Under the pieces are notes generated by a model. That model was not told where the DNA came from and did not search any database. It saw only the letters and a program-made list of their open reading frames with translations. Positions 31,181 to 42,899 of a stretch of DNA of 64,000 bases are shown one piece after another. This DNA comes from Gnetum montanum (Eukaryota > Streptophyta > Gnetopsida > Gnetales > Gnetaceae): positions 107,237-171,236 of the forward strand of contig MNCI01005943.1 in the NCBI GenBank assembly GCA_015680685.1, written 5' to 3'. Positions within the stretch are counted from its first letter, which is position 1; every line of letters begins with the position of its first letter. The translations under genes and the position numbers were made by a program.

Positions 31181-31715
31181 TGGCTAACCCTGATGTATAG
31201 TTAAACTATGAAACCCTTCCAAGTAAGGTCCTATTAAGTGGAGTATGAAGGAAGGTCATCGCCCTATCTAACTACTACATGGAATGGTTATGCTAGTATG
31301 GTTCTAAAGACATAAGGAGCAAAGAAATCCTTGCATCCTCATGGTCTCCAAATTGTGGGGAATGTAGTAGGTCCCCATCAACCTTACTACCTCTCTCACA
31401 ATTCCCTTCCCTTCCCCTCCCCACAACACCTCCACACAACACACAACCCCACACCAGTGGCGTTTCATGGAAATGCTACCTACTGTAAGTGATCCTCGTC
31501 GTGGTAACATAACAACGAATGCAGTCCCTCTTCCACGCATTCGGTAATCGGGGTTGTTTCTTTGGAACAATCACTAAAAGTTGTGTAAATATTTTATGTA
31601 TGACCGTGGTAGCTTTATCACGTATGGTTTAGTCCCTATTCGATACGGGGTAATGCATAATAACCTAAAAGCATAGCCTAAGTAACCCATGAGGTTGCTA
31701 CAAAATAACTGAAAG
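31180..31715 (-). repeat. Folded small repeat, copy 1
   Basis: On the minus strand, GAGAGAGGTAGTAAGGTTG (about 31386-31404), CTCCTTATGTCTTTAGAACCATA (around 31300-31325), CCATGTAGTAGTTAG and TAGGACCTTACTTGGAAGGGTT line up with the repeat at 41091-41463. A further match (GCAACCTCATGGGTTAC..AGGC.ATGC) lies upstream near 31670-31710, separated by about 200 bp not present in copy 2. More decayed than copy 2. Confidence 0.6.
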
Positions 31716-32369
31716 AGGATTCCATTAATTCTATGGAAGTAATTCATGCTACTTAGAATCAAATATAAAGAATCTTAGGTTTTAGAATGTCCAACAACTA
31801 GGGTCAATAACCATAAAGCTTCTTTTTGAACTCAACCTTCTTTTCAAGACATGGATTCTTTGTAGCATCAGACACCCAAGCCAAAAGCAGTACCATTCTG
31901 AAATTGATATGTCCACTCTTCTGTGCCTTGCCTAAGATGTAGAATTCATAGAAGGTTCCCTATGTAGTTTGTTTTTATAATGCAAGAGGACACATTGATC
32001 TATATAGAAAAATGAGTCCAAGGCATCCATTGAATTATCTTCCAAAATGTCTAGGAAAATCAAGATCAATATAGTCCCATACCTATGTGAGACTTAGTCC
32101 CATTATCTCTAGATTCCTTCAAAAGACTCCAAGCATTCCCCAAATTAAGATAGGCTTCCACAAGTTTTCATCCACTAGAACCTGAGTTAACCACATGTCA
32201 TGCCTCTTCTGACCAAGCTGTTCCTTATTCTCTTAAAGTTATTTTTTGTAGATATACTATATACGGGATTTCCAACCCATCACTAAAGTAGCCATAGTAG
32301 GAGATCAATTTCTTGCTCTTGATAGAAGTCTAGGATCAAATGTTCTTAGGACCTCAAATGTTCCTACAA
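31716..32369. other. No clear feature; probable gypsy-derived spacer
   Basis: AT-rich. Downstream of a minus-strand integrase end, so it may be the 3' non-coding part of that element, but no PPT or LTR boundary could be fixed. Confidence 0.3.
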
Positions 32370-32760
32370 TTTCCATCATTAGAATCCAAATGATATTTCT
32401 AGTAGATCAAAAATTCTACTTTCATCTCAAGATCATGCCCAATGATCCTAAAATTTCTAATGCAGTCCACTCTCTTACCTTGTATCAATTGCATACTAGA
32501 CTACTCTTAAATTGAAATACTTCTTTTTGAACAAGAAAATTCATTACACAAGGCCTTCAACATACTCACATGAAAAATTGTATGGACTTGGCTCATATTG
32601 ATAGGGAGCTAAATCTGATATGTTATCCCGTTGACCTTATTAATAATTCAAAAGGGACCATTATACTGCTGCATCAAGTTGGAGGTGATTCCCGGCTTTG
32701 GTTTAAATTTAAGAGAATCTAATTTCAAGAAGACCCAATTTGCAAAGCTAAATTCATGGT
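32370..32760 (-). pseudogene. Chromovirus-like integrase C-terminus and chromodomain relic
   Basis: The minus-strand translation gives FANWVFLKLDSLKFKPKP, then QQYNGPF, a KVNGITYQI..LPINMSQVHTIFHVSMLK stretch, and a KVEFLIY.KYHLDSND block. This is the usual order at the end of chromoviral Ty3/gypsy pol: GPF module, FHVSxLK, then a chromodomain core of the VEFLIYWK type. There is one frameshift and at least three stops. It is a different lineage from the dominant family, whose integrases end without FHVS. Confidence 0.65.
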
Positions 32761-33061
32761 GTTGGCACTTCAAATCAACATATTTTTTTTTCATATGTTA
32801 CATATGATAGCAGTTTCTAGTAAAATTATATACAATCAATCTCATCATCCTCTTTCCCCATATATCATACATTATCTTCTCCAGCTTGTAGCTCACCTTA
32901 ACAACATACATTACATTACAGTTACTGATCTAATCTGATTAACTTGATGCAATGTTCACTAGAAGAAATGATATTTAACAGTACATTTCCAGTGTCCAAT
33001 AGTGCCCTAGGATGTACAAAAATTCAGTTTCAGTTTTGACATTAATGCATTCATTCATGCA
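32761..33061. other. No recognisable feature; possible intron remnant before peroxidase exon
   Basis: AT-rich DNA upstream of the peroxidase similarity. It may contain remains of the intron that precedes the last exon of such genes; no splice site can be fixed. Confidence 0.3.
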
Positions 33062-33466
33062 TGGAAATTGGGATTGTGGTATTAATCAAGAGCACATACG
33101 ATAGGGCAAGCGCAGTGCAAGAACTTCAGATCGCACATATACAATGACAGCAACATCGATTAATGGTAAGCAACGGCGTTGAAGGGCAACTGCCCATTCT
33201 CGGGTGGTGATACAAATCTGTCTCCTTTGGACTACCGATCACCCACGCTGTTCAACAATGATTACGACAAAAACTTAGTGGCAATCAAAGGCTTGTTGCA
33301 CTCAGACCAGCAGCTTTACAACCATGGCTCTGCCGATTCCACTATGAAATTGTACAGCGCCAACCAAAGATTATTCTTCAACCACTTTGTCTTTGGGCAA
33401 CATCAATCCTCTTACCGGCACCGAAGGAGAAATCCGCTCCGCACCAACTACAGAAAAGTCAACTGA
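33062..33466 (+). pseudogene. Class III plant peroxidase, last-exon pseudogene
   Basis: Translation gives IVVL, then SRAHTIGQAQCKNFRSHIYNDS (proximal haem histidine in the AHTIG motif, Gly of SGAH changed to Arg), NID, then ATALKGNCPFSGGDTN, SPLDYRSPTLFNNDYDKNL and GLLHSDQQLYN, continuing to YSANQRLFFNHF and, after a frame change, GNINPLTGTEGEIR, with RTNYRKVN and a stop at 33464-33466. These are hallmark blocks of secreted class III peroxidases, including both cysteines of a conserved disulfide. It is broken by two TAA codons (33161-33163 and 33167-33169), a one-base insertion before SRAH, a deletion replacing AAMVKM-type residues, and a frame return near the end. The upstream exons were not found. 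This is the only host-gene relic here; an AATAAAG word follows near 33556. Confidence 0.85.
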
Positions 33467-35003
33467 ATATTTTGTTCTATTTGTTCTACTTCTACCATCT
33501 TACCTTTGCTTGATTCTCGTTTTTGATTATGGCCCAAACAAATTTTAATTAAGAAAATAAAGGGTTGTACGGTGGAGTTATGTGGTCTTTCTTTATCTGT
33601 TGCTTATTTGCAATGAATTCAATAAGCTCTTTGCTGCAGCTCGGAGGTACAAGTTTTTCATCGGTGATTCTATTTTATTTTATTTTTAAAAAGCTCATTA
33701 CTAAGCTGTTTCTTTTTTTTTTTTTTTTTTTTTTTTTTTGCCACGTCGTTAAGCACGTGTCTTTCTTTATAAGCCCGCATAGATCGGTAAAACTCTTCTA
33801 CATTGTAAAACTCTTCTACATTGTAGTAGTAGCGTAAACGGTTTGGAAGGTTTTTTACAGCAACACATCTCTCTGTCTTTTCTAAAGCAGTTTTAAAAAG
33901 GACATCTCTGGGGTTCATCTACATAAATGATTAATAGATTATTTTTCCTTTCATGTGGAGGAACTACATGGTAACAGGAATATTGGAATTGTTAGAATAT
34001 TAAAAGCTCAACTTTAGCAGTTTGAGTGACAAAGCATTTTAAAAATAGAGAGCTTTAAATTGCACAAAGTTTATGAAGCACAAAAAAGTCTATGTGATAA
34101 TGAAGTTTAAAATAGCTGTTCTTTTGGCAGTATTCAAATCAAAAGAAATTATTTAGATGTTTTTTAAAAGTACAAGTTTGTGAGATTGAAAGAAACCATT
34201 TAAATTTTTTTTAAAAGCACAAGTTTGTGAGATCATTCTTTTTGGTGATGTGGTCATCAAGCTTTATGAAAAAATGAAAAAAAAAATTGATACAGAGCTT
34301 TCTTTTATGTGTAAAGAATAAAAGGAGCAAGGGCTTTATATGCATAGAAGGGCAACCATTAAAAAATTGAGGCATAGATGTCTCTTGGTAGCATCGTGCA
34401 ACACATTATTTTCCATACCATCCTAAAACTACCATAAAGAAAAGCTATTTTTTAAAAAAAAGTTTGCAAACTTAAAAAAGCTAACCATAAGTCAAAAAAA
34501 AGAGATTTTATGCATGCTAAAAGCTTAAACAAATTAATAAATTTGTACAATTCACCAAATCAAGTCCCTTTGCACAAGTTCTCTCTTTCTTTTTTTCTAA
34601 GCTTCAGTATACAAAAAGATTAAAAACATATAGAAATAAAAGAAAGAAGGCTATATTTTATTTAAAAAGAGGGGAAAAAACTCCTTCTAGAATTCTCAGC
34701 TCTTTATTCTAACTCATCATATAAATGCAATAAAATTCATTTAGATGCAAAATAAAAAATATCTATATCTTTACTTTTTAAAAAAGAGTGTGCTTCTCAA
34801 TATTGAAAAGTTATTTTTTAATAAAGTAGCAAAGCTAAACACAGAAGAAGAAAAGCTTTATATGTGTAGCTTTATGTGGGCCATAGAAAAATAATAAAAG
34901 TTAGTGATTTTCTTACTACAAGTCATCCAAATCTTCTTAGTGAAAAGTGAAAGAGCAAATTATTTATTTTTAAAGCCCTTGGAAATTTTTTGTTTGTGAG
35001 GTT
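33467..35003. other. No gene seen; AT-rich spacer
   Basis: Contains a 28-base T run near 33712-33739 and a direct repeat of TAAAACTCTTCTACATTGTA (about 33787-33825). The rest is AT-rich DNA with A-runs. The open frames are low complexity. Confidence 0.4.
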
Positions 35004-35007
35004 TGAT

Positions 35008-35303
35008 AAGTGATGAGAGTTCCCTACACATAACCATACAAATTAGAAGCATACACATGCAACTAGATCATATTTCGTGGATGAAATAACATGCACATTA
35101 GTGTGTTGCTATTAAGTTCATAATCATTATCTTCTTACAAGAGTGAGTGAGAATCAAGATGTATGATTTATTTCTTAGTAACTAATGGAGTCTCAATAAG
35201 TTGGCTGCGTGAACACATATACACTGATGTAGCCTCATCAATGTAGCTCCATTGACACATCCTTGGATGTGTTGGCACATATGCATCAACGCTAATTGAT
35301 GAG
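35008..35303. repeat. LTR-derived fragment, rearranged
   Basis: The left end TGATGAGAGTTCCCTACACA resembles a minus-strand U5 end of the family. The right part (ACATCCTTGGATGTGTTGGC, ATGCATCAACGCTAAT) resembles plus-strand U3 of element A's LTR and of the 55.6-kb LTR. The middle of an LTR is missing. Confidence 0.5.
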
Positions 35304-36128
35304 TGATGAGTAGACCCTATGCCCAACCATACAAATCACTAAGCGTTCACGCGTAATCCAATCAAATTTTGTGGACTTATAGCCTTCTAAGTACACTGGT
35401 CTCTAGAAAGTGAAATTAACCATTACAATCATTGTCTTCTCAATTACTCTTGTGAAATGCAAAGGTATGATTAAGGGGAACTAAAGCATATGATTTTTAT
35501 AATTTTTATGTTCTATGTTCTAAGTCACCTAAGAATAAAGAATAAAGAATGAAAGGTATTTAATTGCTAATTTAATCTAACTAGCAAACATTTTACTAAT
35601 CCTAACATAAGCATTCATTCCCACTTACCGTACACATTTTGAACATGTTTAATGCTACTGGGTTACCAATGTTAAGCGTTACAGGGATTACCAAGCACCA
35701 AGTGTATGCTTGAAGTGGTCATACTTATGTGCTTAATTAATCGCTATTTAATTTATCTTAGTCTAGCTTAATTAGTTACTTAAAACATTTAAGGAAATTG
35801 CTTAAAATATTAAATGCATAAAGGAAATAATTAATCTATTTCAAAATGCTGCAAGGCTTATCAGAAAGCTCATCTCTATTTCCACATACACTATCATGCT
35901 CAGGTACAATAGTGCTCGAATAAATATCCATACACTCTTTGACTTCTACTAAGGGCACTTAGAAAAATATTCTAACTTTTGAATGACAAAATTGCAGGCA
36001 CTTCGCTACAACTATGAAATGTCTTGTCATAAATGCAACCAGTGAGTGCGTATTTATAGGCAAAATAGGGAGCGCCATCGATGGGTACACATCATCCCAT
36101 TGACATGGCCAACCATGACACTTTATCA
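35304..36128 (-). repeat. 3' LTR of element B
   Basis: Starts TGATGAGTAG and ends CTTTATCA, 825 bp, directly followed on the right by the PPT complement TACCCCCATGA. It has the family core (ACTGGGTTACCAA, GGATTACCAAGC, GCTTGAAGTGGTCATACTTA) and TATTTATAG near 36050. U3 has ATCGATGGG but no CGATATCG array. Confidence 0.88.
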
Positions 36129-36139
36129 TACCCCCATGA
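36129..36139 (-). other. Polypurine tract of element B
   Basis: Minus-strand TCATGGGGGTA adjoining the LTR, followed by ACTTGAGGACAA-type sequence shared with element 1. Confidence 0.88.
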
Positions 36140-36189
36140 TTAAATAAAAAATTGTCCTCAAGTTCTTTACAAAATTTGGGAAGGTATGG

Positions 36190-39100
36190 GATTATTGACA
36201 CACAAACTACACAACAAAACTAAGTGCCCAAAGTGTACAGTTAACAATGATTACAAAATTTTAATGTTCAAGATGACAAGATTGAACACTTGGAAAAAAT
36301 TAACAAATACAATTCCTCAGATGGTGTGAAGATGTTGGAAAAGATCAAATGATTTTAGGTGATGGAAGCTCTTGAGGCTTCAAGGGACCTTCTCCTACTT
36401 TGGGTGCATGCAGTGGTTGAGGTGATTATGATTGTTTGATAGTAGCTACAACATCTAGTAGAAGACGAAAGGCATGCAACAATGCCTTTATCTTCTCATC
36501 CTTTCCCTTGGGATTATTCACGGTCTACGCAGCATCTCGAATGTGGGCCAAAGTGGGAACATCCCATGGACAAGGAATTACTAGAAACAGCTCCTTCATG
36601 TCAACAAACTAGGCGATGAAAAGTTTTCATTCAACATTGAATGCCATGAGAGCATTCTACAACTCCTGGTAGTCATTCATCCTTTTGGCCAGGTTCTTAG
36701 CAATGGATCTCTTATCAATGAATCGTGTCATGATAACCTCAAGTTTAGCATTAGTAATCTCAAGCTTTTACTTGGTCTCTTTGTGGGTTTTAAACTCTTC
36801 CTCGTATAACAAGTATGAGCTAGCCACTTACTTCTTCAACTTTGATAATGATCATCCAACAATTAGCATTGTCAACTTTGCTTAACAAAGATTAGCAAGC
36901 TCCATGTACTCCATCATCTTCTCAATCTCTAACTATTTCATGTGGACCTCCACCTTCTTGTAGTTATTGAACCCATTAAAGAGAGGCTATCAGACATCAC
37001 CTTCTTCCTTGAGTTGCCAAAGGACCTCATTAACTTTTGCCTTCACCATCTAGATGTGTTTTCATTGATTTCTTTCTTGAGACTAACTTGATCTATGTAA
37101 TGGTTCTTGACTATCACAAATTTGATAGCCTCGTTCTTCCAACTGATTCTCTCTATCATATATTTTTGGTGAAGGGCTCAAACTTTCTTCATGGAGAGAT
37201 TTCTATTTTTGGCTACCAATCTCTTAAGTTCAGTGTTCACCCTAGCTAGCTACTCCTACTATTGATGAATAAATTCTTGCATCTTCTACTTCTACACATC
37301 AACACTTTGTAGGCAATGATTCTTTGCGGTTACAATTTTATTCTCATGATGCATCTAGATGTAGTCCTTCTAAATGGTGTATGTCTTGGCATTTGGCATG
37401 GACTGGTCAAAGATGACTATCTCTTTTGCATTTTTAATCTATTTGAGTATGTCCTAAGGCTATGAAAAAGCTTCATCACATGCCAGCGTAGGGTTGAGAA
37501 ATGCAGGATCTAAAAGGCAAGCTCTTAATTCTACAACCTCCATAGCCAAGTTCTAGTTTTATGCTTAGGCTATTTTTAATTTCCCCTCCAATATGATGCA
37601 CTTGATCCTTGCTTCAAGTACCTCCAACTAGGTTGTAGTGATGGTATCTAGAAGATCAAAGATATTTGGAATCAGTTGCCTAGTTCCCACCTGTTGGTCC
37701 AGTAAATCCTTGTTCTGGGCTGCACTTAATCTCTCACTAACTATTCCTATATATGTATACACCTGTTTGAGTGCAAAAACATCTTGTACAAACACTATAG
37801 ATGCATTTAAGGCCTCAACAACTCTATCAGCAACCACCTTTGCTATTGTCTCCTGTCCATGGTGTTGCATCACCAAAATAGTTGCTTCCTCATCCTCCTT
37901 CAAACACACTAATAAAGTAGCAGCATTCTTAGAGATTTTTAGAAATTTTTACTATTGTGAGAGAGATACTATTACATCTCACACATTAGGATTTGACCTC
38001 ACAAGTAGCTACATTCTTTGGGCTAGAAAAATTGACCCACTCCCTGCATCTAACTAATTATTTAAGCCACTTCATTAAGGTGACTCATCACTAGACGATG
38101 CACACATGGATCACCACCACTCATTCTTGCTCATTGCTCTTGCTCATGTAAGAATTTCTCTCAGAACTCACGCATGCTTTCTAGGGTAGCATGAGCCTCT
38201 AACATTATTTCATGAGTGGGCAATGAAGGTGGTGGTTGTTGCTCCTCTTCTTAGATGATCTTGGTAGGTACATTGTCCTTCATCATCTCTACCTAGAAAG
38301 TGGACAAAGCAAGTTGAATGGTGTCATTTGTGTAGTGTGTTATGCCTCCCCTATTGTATAGGTTTTTGATGAAACATGGGAAGGGAGTGCCTTCCTTCCA
38401 TGTTCATTTTCTTTAAATTTCTTCTCTATCTCAAGATGGATTAGCTGTGGAAGGTTGACCAAGAATTGTTTGCTTAAAGTAGCACACACAGGAGAAAAGA
38501 AGGCTATGATCTTACTTGGCCTCACCATTGGATTGAGGTAAAAGGCCTTAATTTTGAAGTATGTGCTCTCTGCCATGGTGAGTGCACAAAACTCCTTACA
38601 AACAACTCCATAACATTATTGTGTCCTTTCTTTCTTGACACCAAGATATGCTTGCATGGGGATTTCTATCAGGTTGGCCTCAATTTTTGATAACCCAATG
38701 ACCTCTATAATGGCTTTTACCAAGTAGGACACTAAAATGTCCTTGATTTTGACCAATGAACTAACTTGTTGATTGTTCTAGAAGAGATATGTCTCTCCCA
38801 TGTACGACTTCCCACTCGAAGTGATTGTGGGCCCCATGAGAGATTTCTACAGCTAAGCTTTGCATTCTAGTAGTGTGAACTCCAAGAAAGGTCCAAATTT
38901 TAATTCTTGAAGCATTCATTTCTAGACCTCCCTATTTGCTATTTTCCTGAGGTAGGCTTCCATCAAGGTTACCTCAAGATTTGGTCTTGGTTTGGGTGCC
39001 TCATCTCAATGAGACTATTCTATTGTCATAGCTTCTTTGGGAATCTATCAAACAAATTCCACTTTGGGCTCCTCCCAAAGAGGTCTCATTGCATGGATCT

Positions 39101-39240
39101 CTACTTGCTCATGGGCTTATTCTTGGCCCCTTCCTATTCATGATCATTTATCCCTTAGTTGGGGTAGTCGTCCTTCTTGTGCATGCTTTCCCTTAGGTAC
39201 CATATGTAGTCACAACATAACCAAGGATTAGTAATCATTG
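36190..39240 (-). pseudogene. ORF X of element B (env-position ORF)
   Basis: About 3 kb of decayed coding sequence on the minus strand between the non-coding region and the PPT. The N-terminal half contains FYLNPMVRPSKI, then KQFLVNLPQLIHLEIEKKF (38340-38576 is still open). A middle open stretch (37628-37909) has TIAKVVADRVVEALNASIV. The C-terminal third is coiled-coil-like, with AKLEVI, AKNLAKRMNDYQELQN and CPWDVPTLAHI near 36.55-36.75 kb. It matches element A's ORF X block for block, in the same position relative to integrase, PPT and LTR. Function unknown; no membrane anchor is apparent. Confidence 0.65.
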
Positions 39241-41639
39241 TGTAACTTATAACATTTAGTACCTTTCTCATTGGGTGATTACACTTAAGCTAAGTTTGGA
39301 CCATGGTGGATTGATTATTTTATTATTATTTTGATAATTTTTAACTTAGAGTGTCACTGTAGCATGTTGGAAGGGTTTAATTTTAATAATTCGATGTTTT
39401 AATGTTGGTTTCTCTGTTAAACCTTTGTGGGAGAGAAATTTTTGAAAATTTTTTTGTCAAAAACTTCAGGTTTGTGGTTCCCACAACAAAGAGCTTACCT
39501 CTGGTAGCTACAAGGTTGAAGAATGGAGTAAATCAAAGAAATGGTTAGGAAGATATGTTTCTTGGAAGGTTCTGGACTCTAAGAAATTCAAAAACCCCCA
39601 TCTCATTCATAAGCAAATGTGAAAAATGCTAAGTGTTGCCACCTATTTATAAGCAAGTGGATTCCTATGTTGATGGGATCCCATATACGGGGTCCCATTT
39701 AAATATGAGCTCCATCAACGAGTACCCATCTACGAAGCCTATGCCCAAAATTTCCACAATAAATATCTTCAAATATACAAGGAGTTTGTTGTGAAATTAG
39801 TGTCTATGAAGAGCGAAAAAATATATGAACATGATGGAATACTTGAAGAGGGATCATGAATGCTCAAAATTTGAAAAATTAAAGAATGAAATTTATTTGA
39901 TAAGATTCCTTAAGGAGTGCATAGTTAGATGCATCTATGGGGCACACAAAATATTTGATTACATAAGTGCCTACGGATAAAGAACTTAACTAGCCTAACC
40001 AAGAGATATGCAAGTGGGTCCTCCCCATAGCAGGCACATGCCCTTTTTACCCTTACATAACCTCAACTAAGAAGTTCATGAGCCCCACAGTTGATTAACG
40101 GTTATGAAAAGTTAAGGACCTAGTCTGGAAGAATTTATCTAAGAATTTTTAAAAGTCAAACTAAGACATTGAACAAAAACATGGAAACTAGTAGTGAGGT
40201 GAGTTATGAAAAGCATTGATGCATGAGAGAGGAAGTGGACTTGAGTTCCAAATCATGGTCACATAAATTCCTTTTTGGATTTTATGCTTAAATGACCTGA
40301 TGGAGTCTATCCTTAGTCCAGATAAAAGCCAACCACTTTTGTTGACTTTGCATCACCACTCTAAGTCTAGTCCACCCCATCGAGACATAAGAATGCTCCC
40401 ACAGATCAATCACCATTCCTTAATTAAGAGGAAAAGAGAAGTAGGAAGTGAGAAAGGACCTTAGCTAGAGGGGACCTTTAGGCATGTGTAACATGTCTTT
40501 CTAGTCTCATAATCAGTTCTTGTAGCCAGTTATTTTGTCTAAGGAATGTGCTTTGAATTCCCATTATGTTTGTTTGTTTTTTTTTTGTATTTTATGTTTT
40601 TATGGACTTTTTTGGATGGGAACCACACCATGTAAAGAGTTATTCAACTTCTTGTTATTGGTCAATGCAAAATAGTATGAAATCCATAAAAACACTCATG
40701 CACTCAAGTAAGTAGAAAGGCACAAAAATTATTGAATCCCCTTGAAGTCACACCTTGTTCAAACCTTTGAATCTTTCCCAACTTTGGAAACTACCAATGT
40801 CACAAGTTCGTTAAAGTTTTATTAATGAAAAAGGGACCTCATATTTCCAAAACAAGGAAAACCATAGAGTTTGTGGATGGATGGATGATGTGGACTCACT
40901 ACCTGTTCCATGAAAAAGAAACTTTATCTTAGTCATTAGTCATCAAAATTCAAAAATAGAAACCAAAAATTAGCAATCAAAGACATTAAATACAAACCAC
41001 CATTAGCAAAAAACTATAGCATCATTGTGTCCTATTGGCAACAAAGCATCTTATTAGAAAACAAGAAGAAAAATTCATGCCAAAATATTCTCCCTTGGTT
41101 TTGATGTAGTAGCCTCACGGGTTACCCAGGCCATGCTCCAAGGTCGTCACTAGTTTTAAGCAAGGGAGAATTTTGAGAGAGGTAGCAGGGTTGCTGGTAG
41201 CCTGCTACCTCCCCCACGGTTCGAGGGCCGTGGGGGCATAAGGGGTCCTCCACTCCTTGTGTCTTCGAAACCATATTGGCATGGAAATTCCATGCATTAG
41301 TAAGAGGAGGCTACGACCTACCTCATTACCCCACTCGGTAGGACCTTGCCTGGGAGGGTTGCGTAGTTCAACTCTGCGTTGGGGTGTTTTTACCGGGTGT
41401 GTCATGGGATGTGCTATGGGATGTTGCGAGCGCTCTTTGGAGTGCGACTATAAAATAAATTGTAAAATATTCAATAAAGTTAAAACATACTAATAATGTT
41501 GTAAAAAAAATTGGAAAAATAACAAAGTTAAAAAGAAAAAGGTATAAAAACAAAAAAATTGTAAAACAAAAAAAAAAAGTAGAAAAATTGAGCCACTAAT
41601 ATGGTTAGCATGGATGGCCATATTTCCCATGACTAAGTT
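39241..41639 (-). other. Element B: 3' non-coding region
   Basis: Holds the blocks shared with element 1: CCCCATAGCAGGCACATGCCC (near 40024), GTTCTTGTAGCCAG..TTTTGTCTAAGGAATGTGC (about 40515-40553) and a PPT-like motif at 41623-41633 (AGTCATGGGAAA on the minus strand), plus AACAAAAA-type repeats at 41470-41590. Interrupted by the folded repeat at 41091-41463. No gene seen. Confidence 0.65.
41091..41463 (+). mobile_element. Folded small repeat, copy 2 (SINE-like candidate)
   Basis: A GC-rich 373-bp island flanked by the 9-bp direct repeat AAAATATTC (41082-41090 and 41464-41472). It has perfect inverted repeats GGTAGCAGG/CCTGCTACC (41181-41189, 41201-41209) and CCCCCACGG/CCGTGGGGG (41211-41219, 41228-41236). 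A weaker fold pairs TTCTCCCTTG (41088-41097) with CAAGGGAGAA (41161-41170). TAGCAGGGTTGC and GGTTCGAGGGC resemble pol III boxes A and B but are imperfect and only about 24 bp apart. A second, older copy at 31.2-31.7 kb shows that it is a dispersed family. Class unproven: SINE, fold-back element or other. Confidence 0.5.
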
Positions 41640-42125
41640 GAAAGAATGAGATCCAAAAAATTAAGTGAGGTCATCCATCCAAGGAGGTGTTGCTTCCACT
41701 AGCTTGCTTAGGCTCATGGAAAGGTTTAACTTGTTGTATGTTGATCAGATACTTCTTGTTTGGGCTCTCAGGTTTATAATATAATATGGCCTTAGAGGAA
41801 AAGGTTTCATAAATGATGTAAGGTCCTTTTTACAATGTTTGGAACTTAGTTCGTTAAAGTACATGTGTGGGGTTCCAATAGAGGACCTTGTCTCTGGGTT
41901 GGAGTTTAACTTTCCTTATCGTAAGGTCATGGTGTTTCTTGTTGAATGTTTTGTGCACTTCATTCAAGGACAAGGCCACTAATTAATTCTCATATAGCAT
42001 GTTGAGGTTGATTAATCTCTCTTTCAATGCTAGGCTAAGGTTAAGGTTAAGGTCACAGGCTCTTGAAGATGTACGAAGCTTAGATTGAATAGGAAAATTT
42101 GGTAATTTTTCATACACCAACTAGT
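41640..42125 (-). pseudogene. Element B: integrase C-terminal end
   Basis: The minus-strand translation gives LVYEKLPNFPIQSKL, SLALKERLINLNMLYEN, then ALSLNEVHKTFNKKHHDL and RKVKLQPRDKVLYWN, then KGPYIIYETF (GPY/F-type module) and KKYLINIQQVKPFHEP. This matches the end of element A's integrase (7240-7700) and typical gypsy polyproteins. Three or more stops. It ends abruptly near 42125, where the tandem array begins, so everything upstream in pol is missing. Confidence 0.8.
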
Positions 42126-42899
42126 GGTCCACCAAGGCCTAAAACTAGCAACATAATGGCTTGCCAAGACCTAACACTCACAACACCATGGCCTATTAAG
42201 GCCTAAAACTAGCAATACCATGGCCTTCCAGGTCCTCAAATTGGTAATATGGGATAATCTTTACTTCCTTTACTCATATTTACATGTGCACAACATGTTG
42301 AGAGTAAGATATATTTAAGAAAATTAGCTTCATACATTGATTGTTTTCCAAAATCTTAACTTTCCTAGTTCCAATGTTGTCATATGGGTAATTTTTGATA
42401 ATTTTTGGGCCTCACATGACTTAGTACAAAACTATATAAACCTCACATGTTGGCCTATATTATACTTAGGAGGGATGAAAGGAAGAAACAAGCTTAATAT
42501 GTTGAGTTTTAGCTACGATTTTCTAGCTTGTGTCCTCACAAGTTGGACTTTCTAATCCAATGTATAAGCCAATGTACAAAACCCAAGGCCTTGGCCATAC
42601 ATTTTTCACAAGGGCCCTCATGTATGGGCCAATGTGTGGAGGTTATGACAAAGACTATACCATTCCAAAATCAATCATAAACTATCTAGAGGACTCCACC
42701 AAACTCAAAAATTTCAACAAGTTTTATAGATGCCAAAAATCTACCCAAGAAAACCCATATGTTGAGCCCTTGAAGTCTACACACTAGAGACCTTGGTTCC
42801 ACACCTTGGTCCAACATATAATCTAATATGTAAGACCTCAAGAACACCTAATCCTTATCAAAATACATCAAACATTACTAAAATTAGTCCAAAAGCTAC
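42126..42899. repeat. Degenerate repeats left of element 3
   Basis: About 2.5 units of a ~50-bp repeat (AGGCCTAAAACTAGCAA, 42137-42235), then sequence with CCAATGTATAAGCCAATGT and GGGCCAATGTGTGG motifs. This is the left side of the ~190-bp array that resumes at 49885. Confidence 0.6.

Noticed and set aside
33565-33837. Hydrophobic open frame after the peroxidase relic, possible membrane peptide
   Set aside because: Built on long T runs and low complexity; no recognisable domain.
41183-41228. A tRNA gene at the GGTTCGAGGGC/TAGCAGGGTTGC boxes
   Set aside because: No cloverleaf with acceptor stem or anticodon arm can be drawn; spacing is too short and the stems found do not match tRNA geometry.
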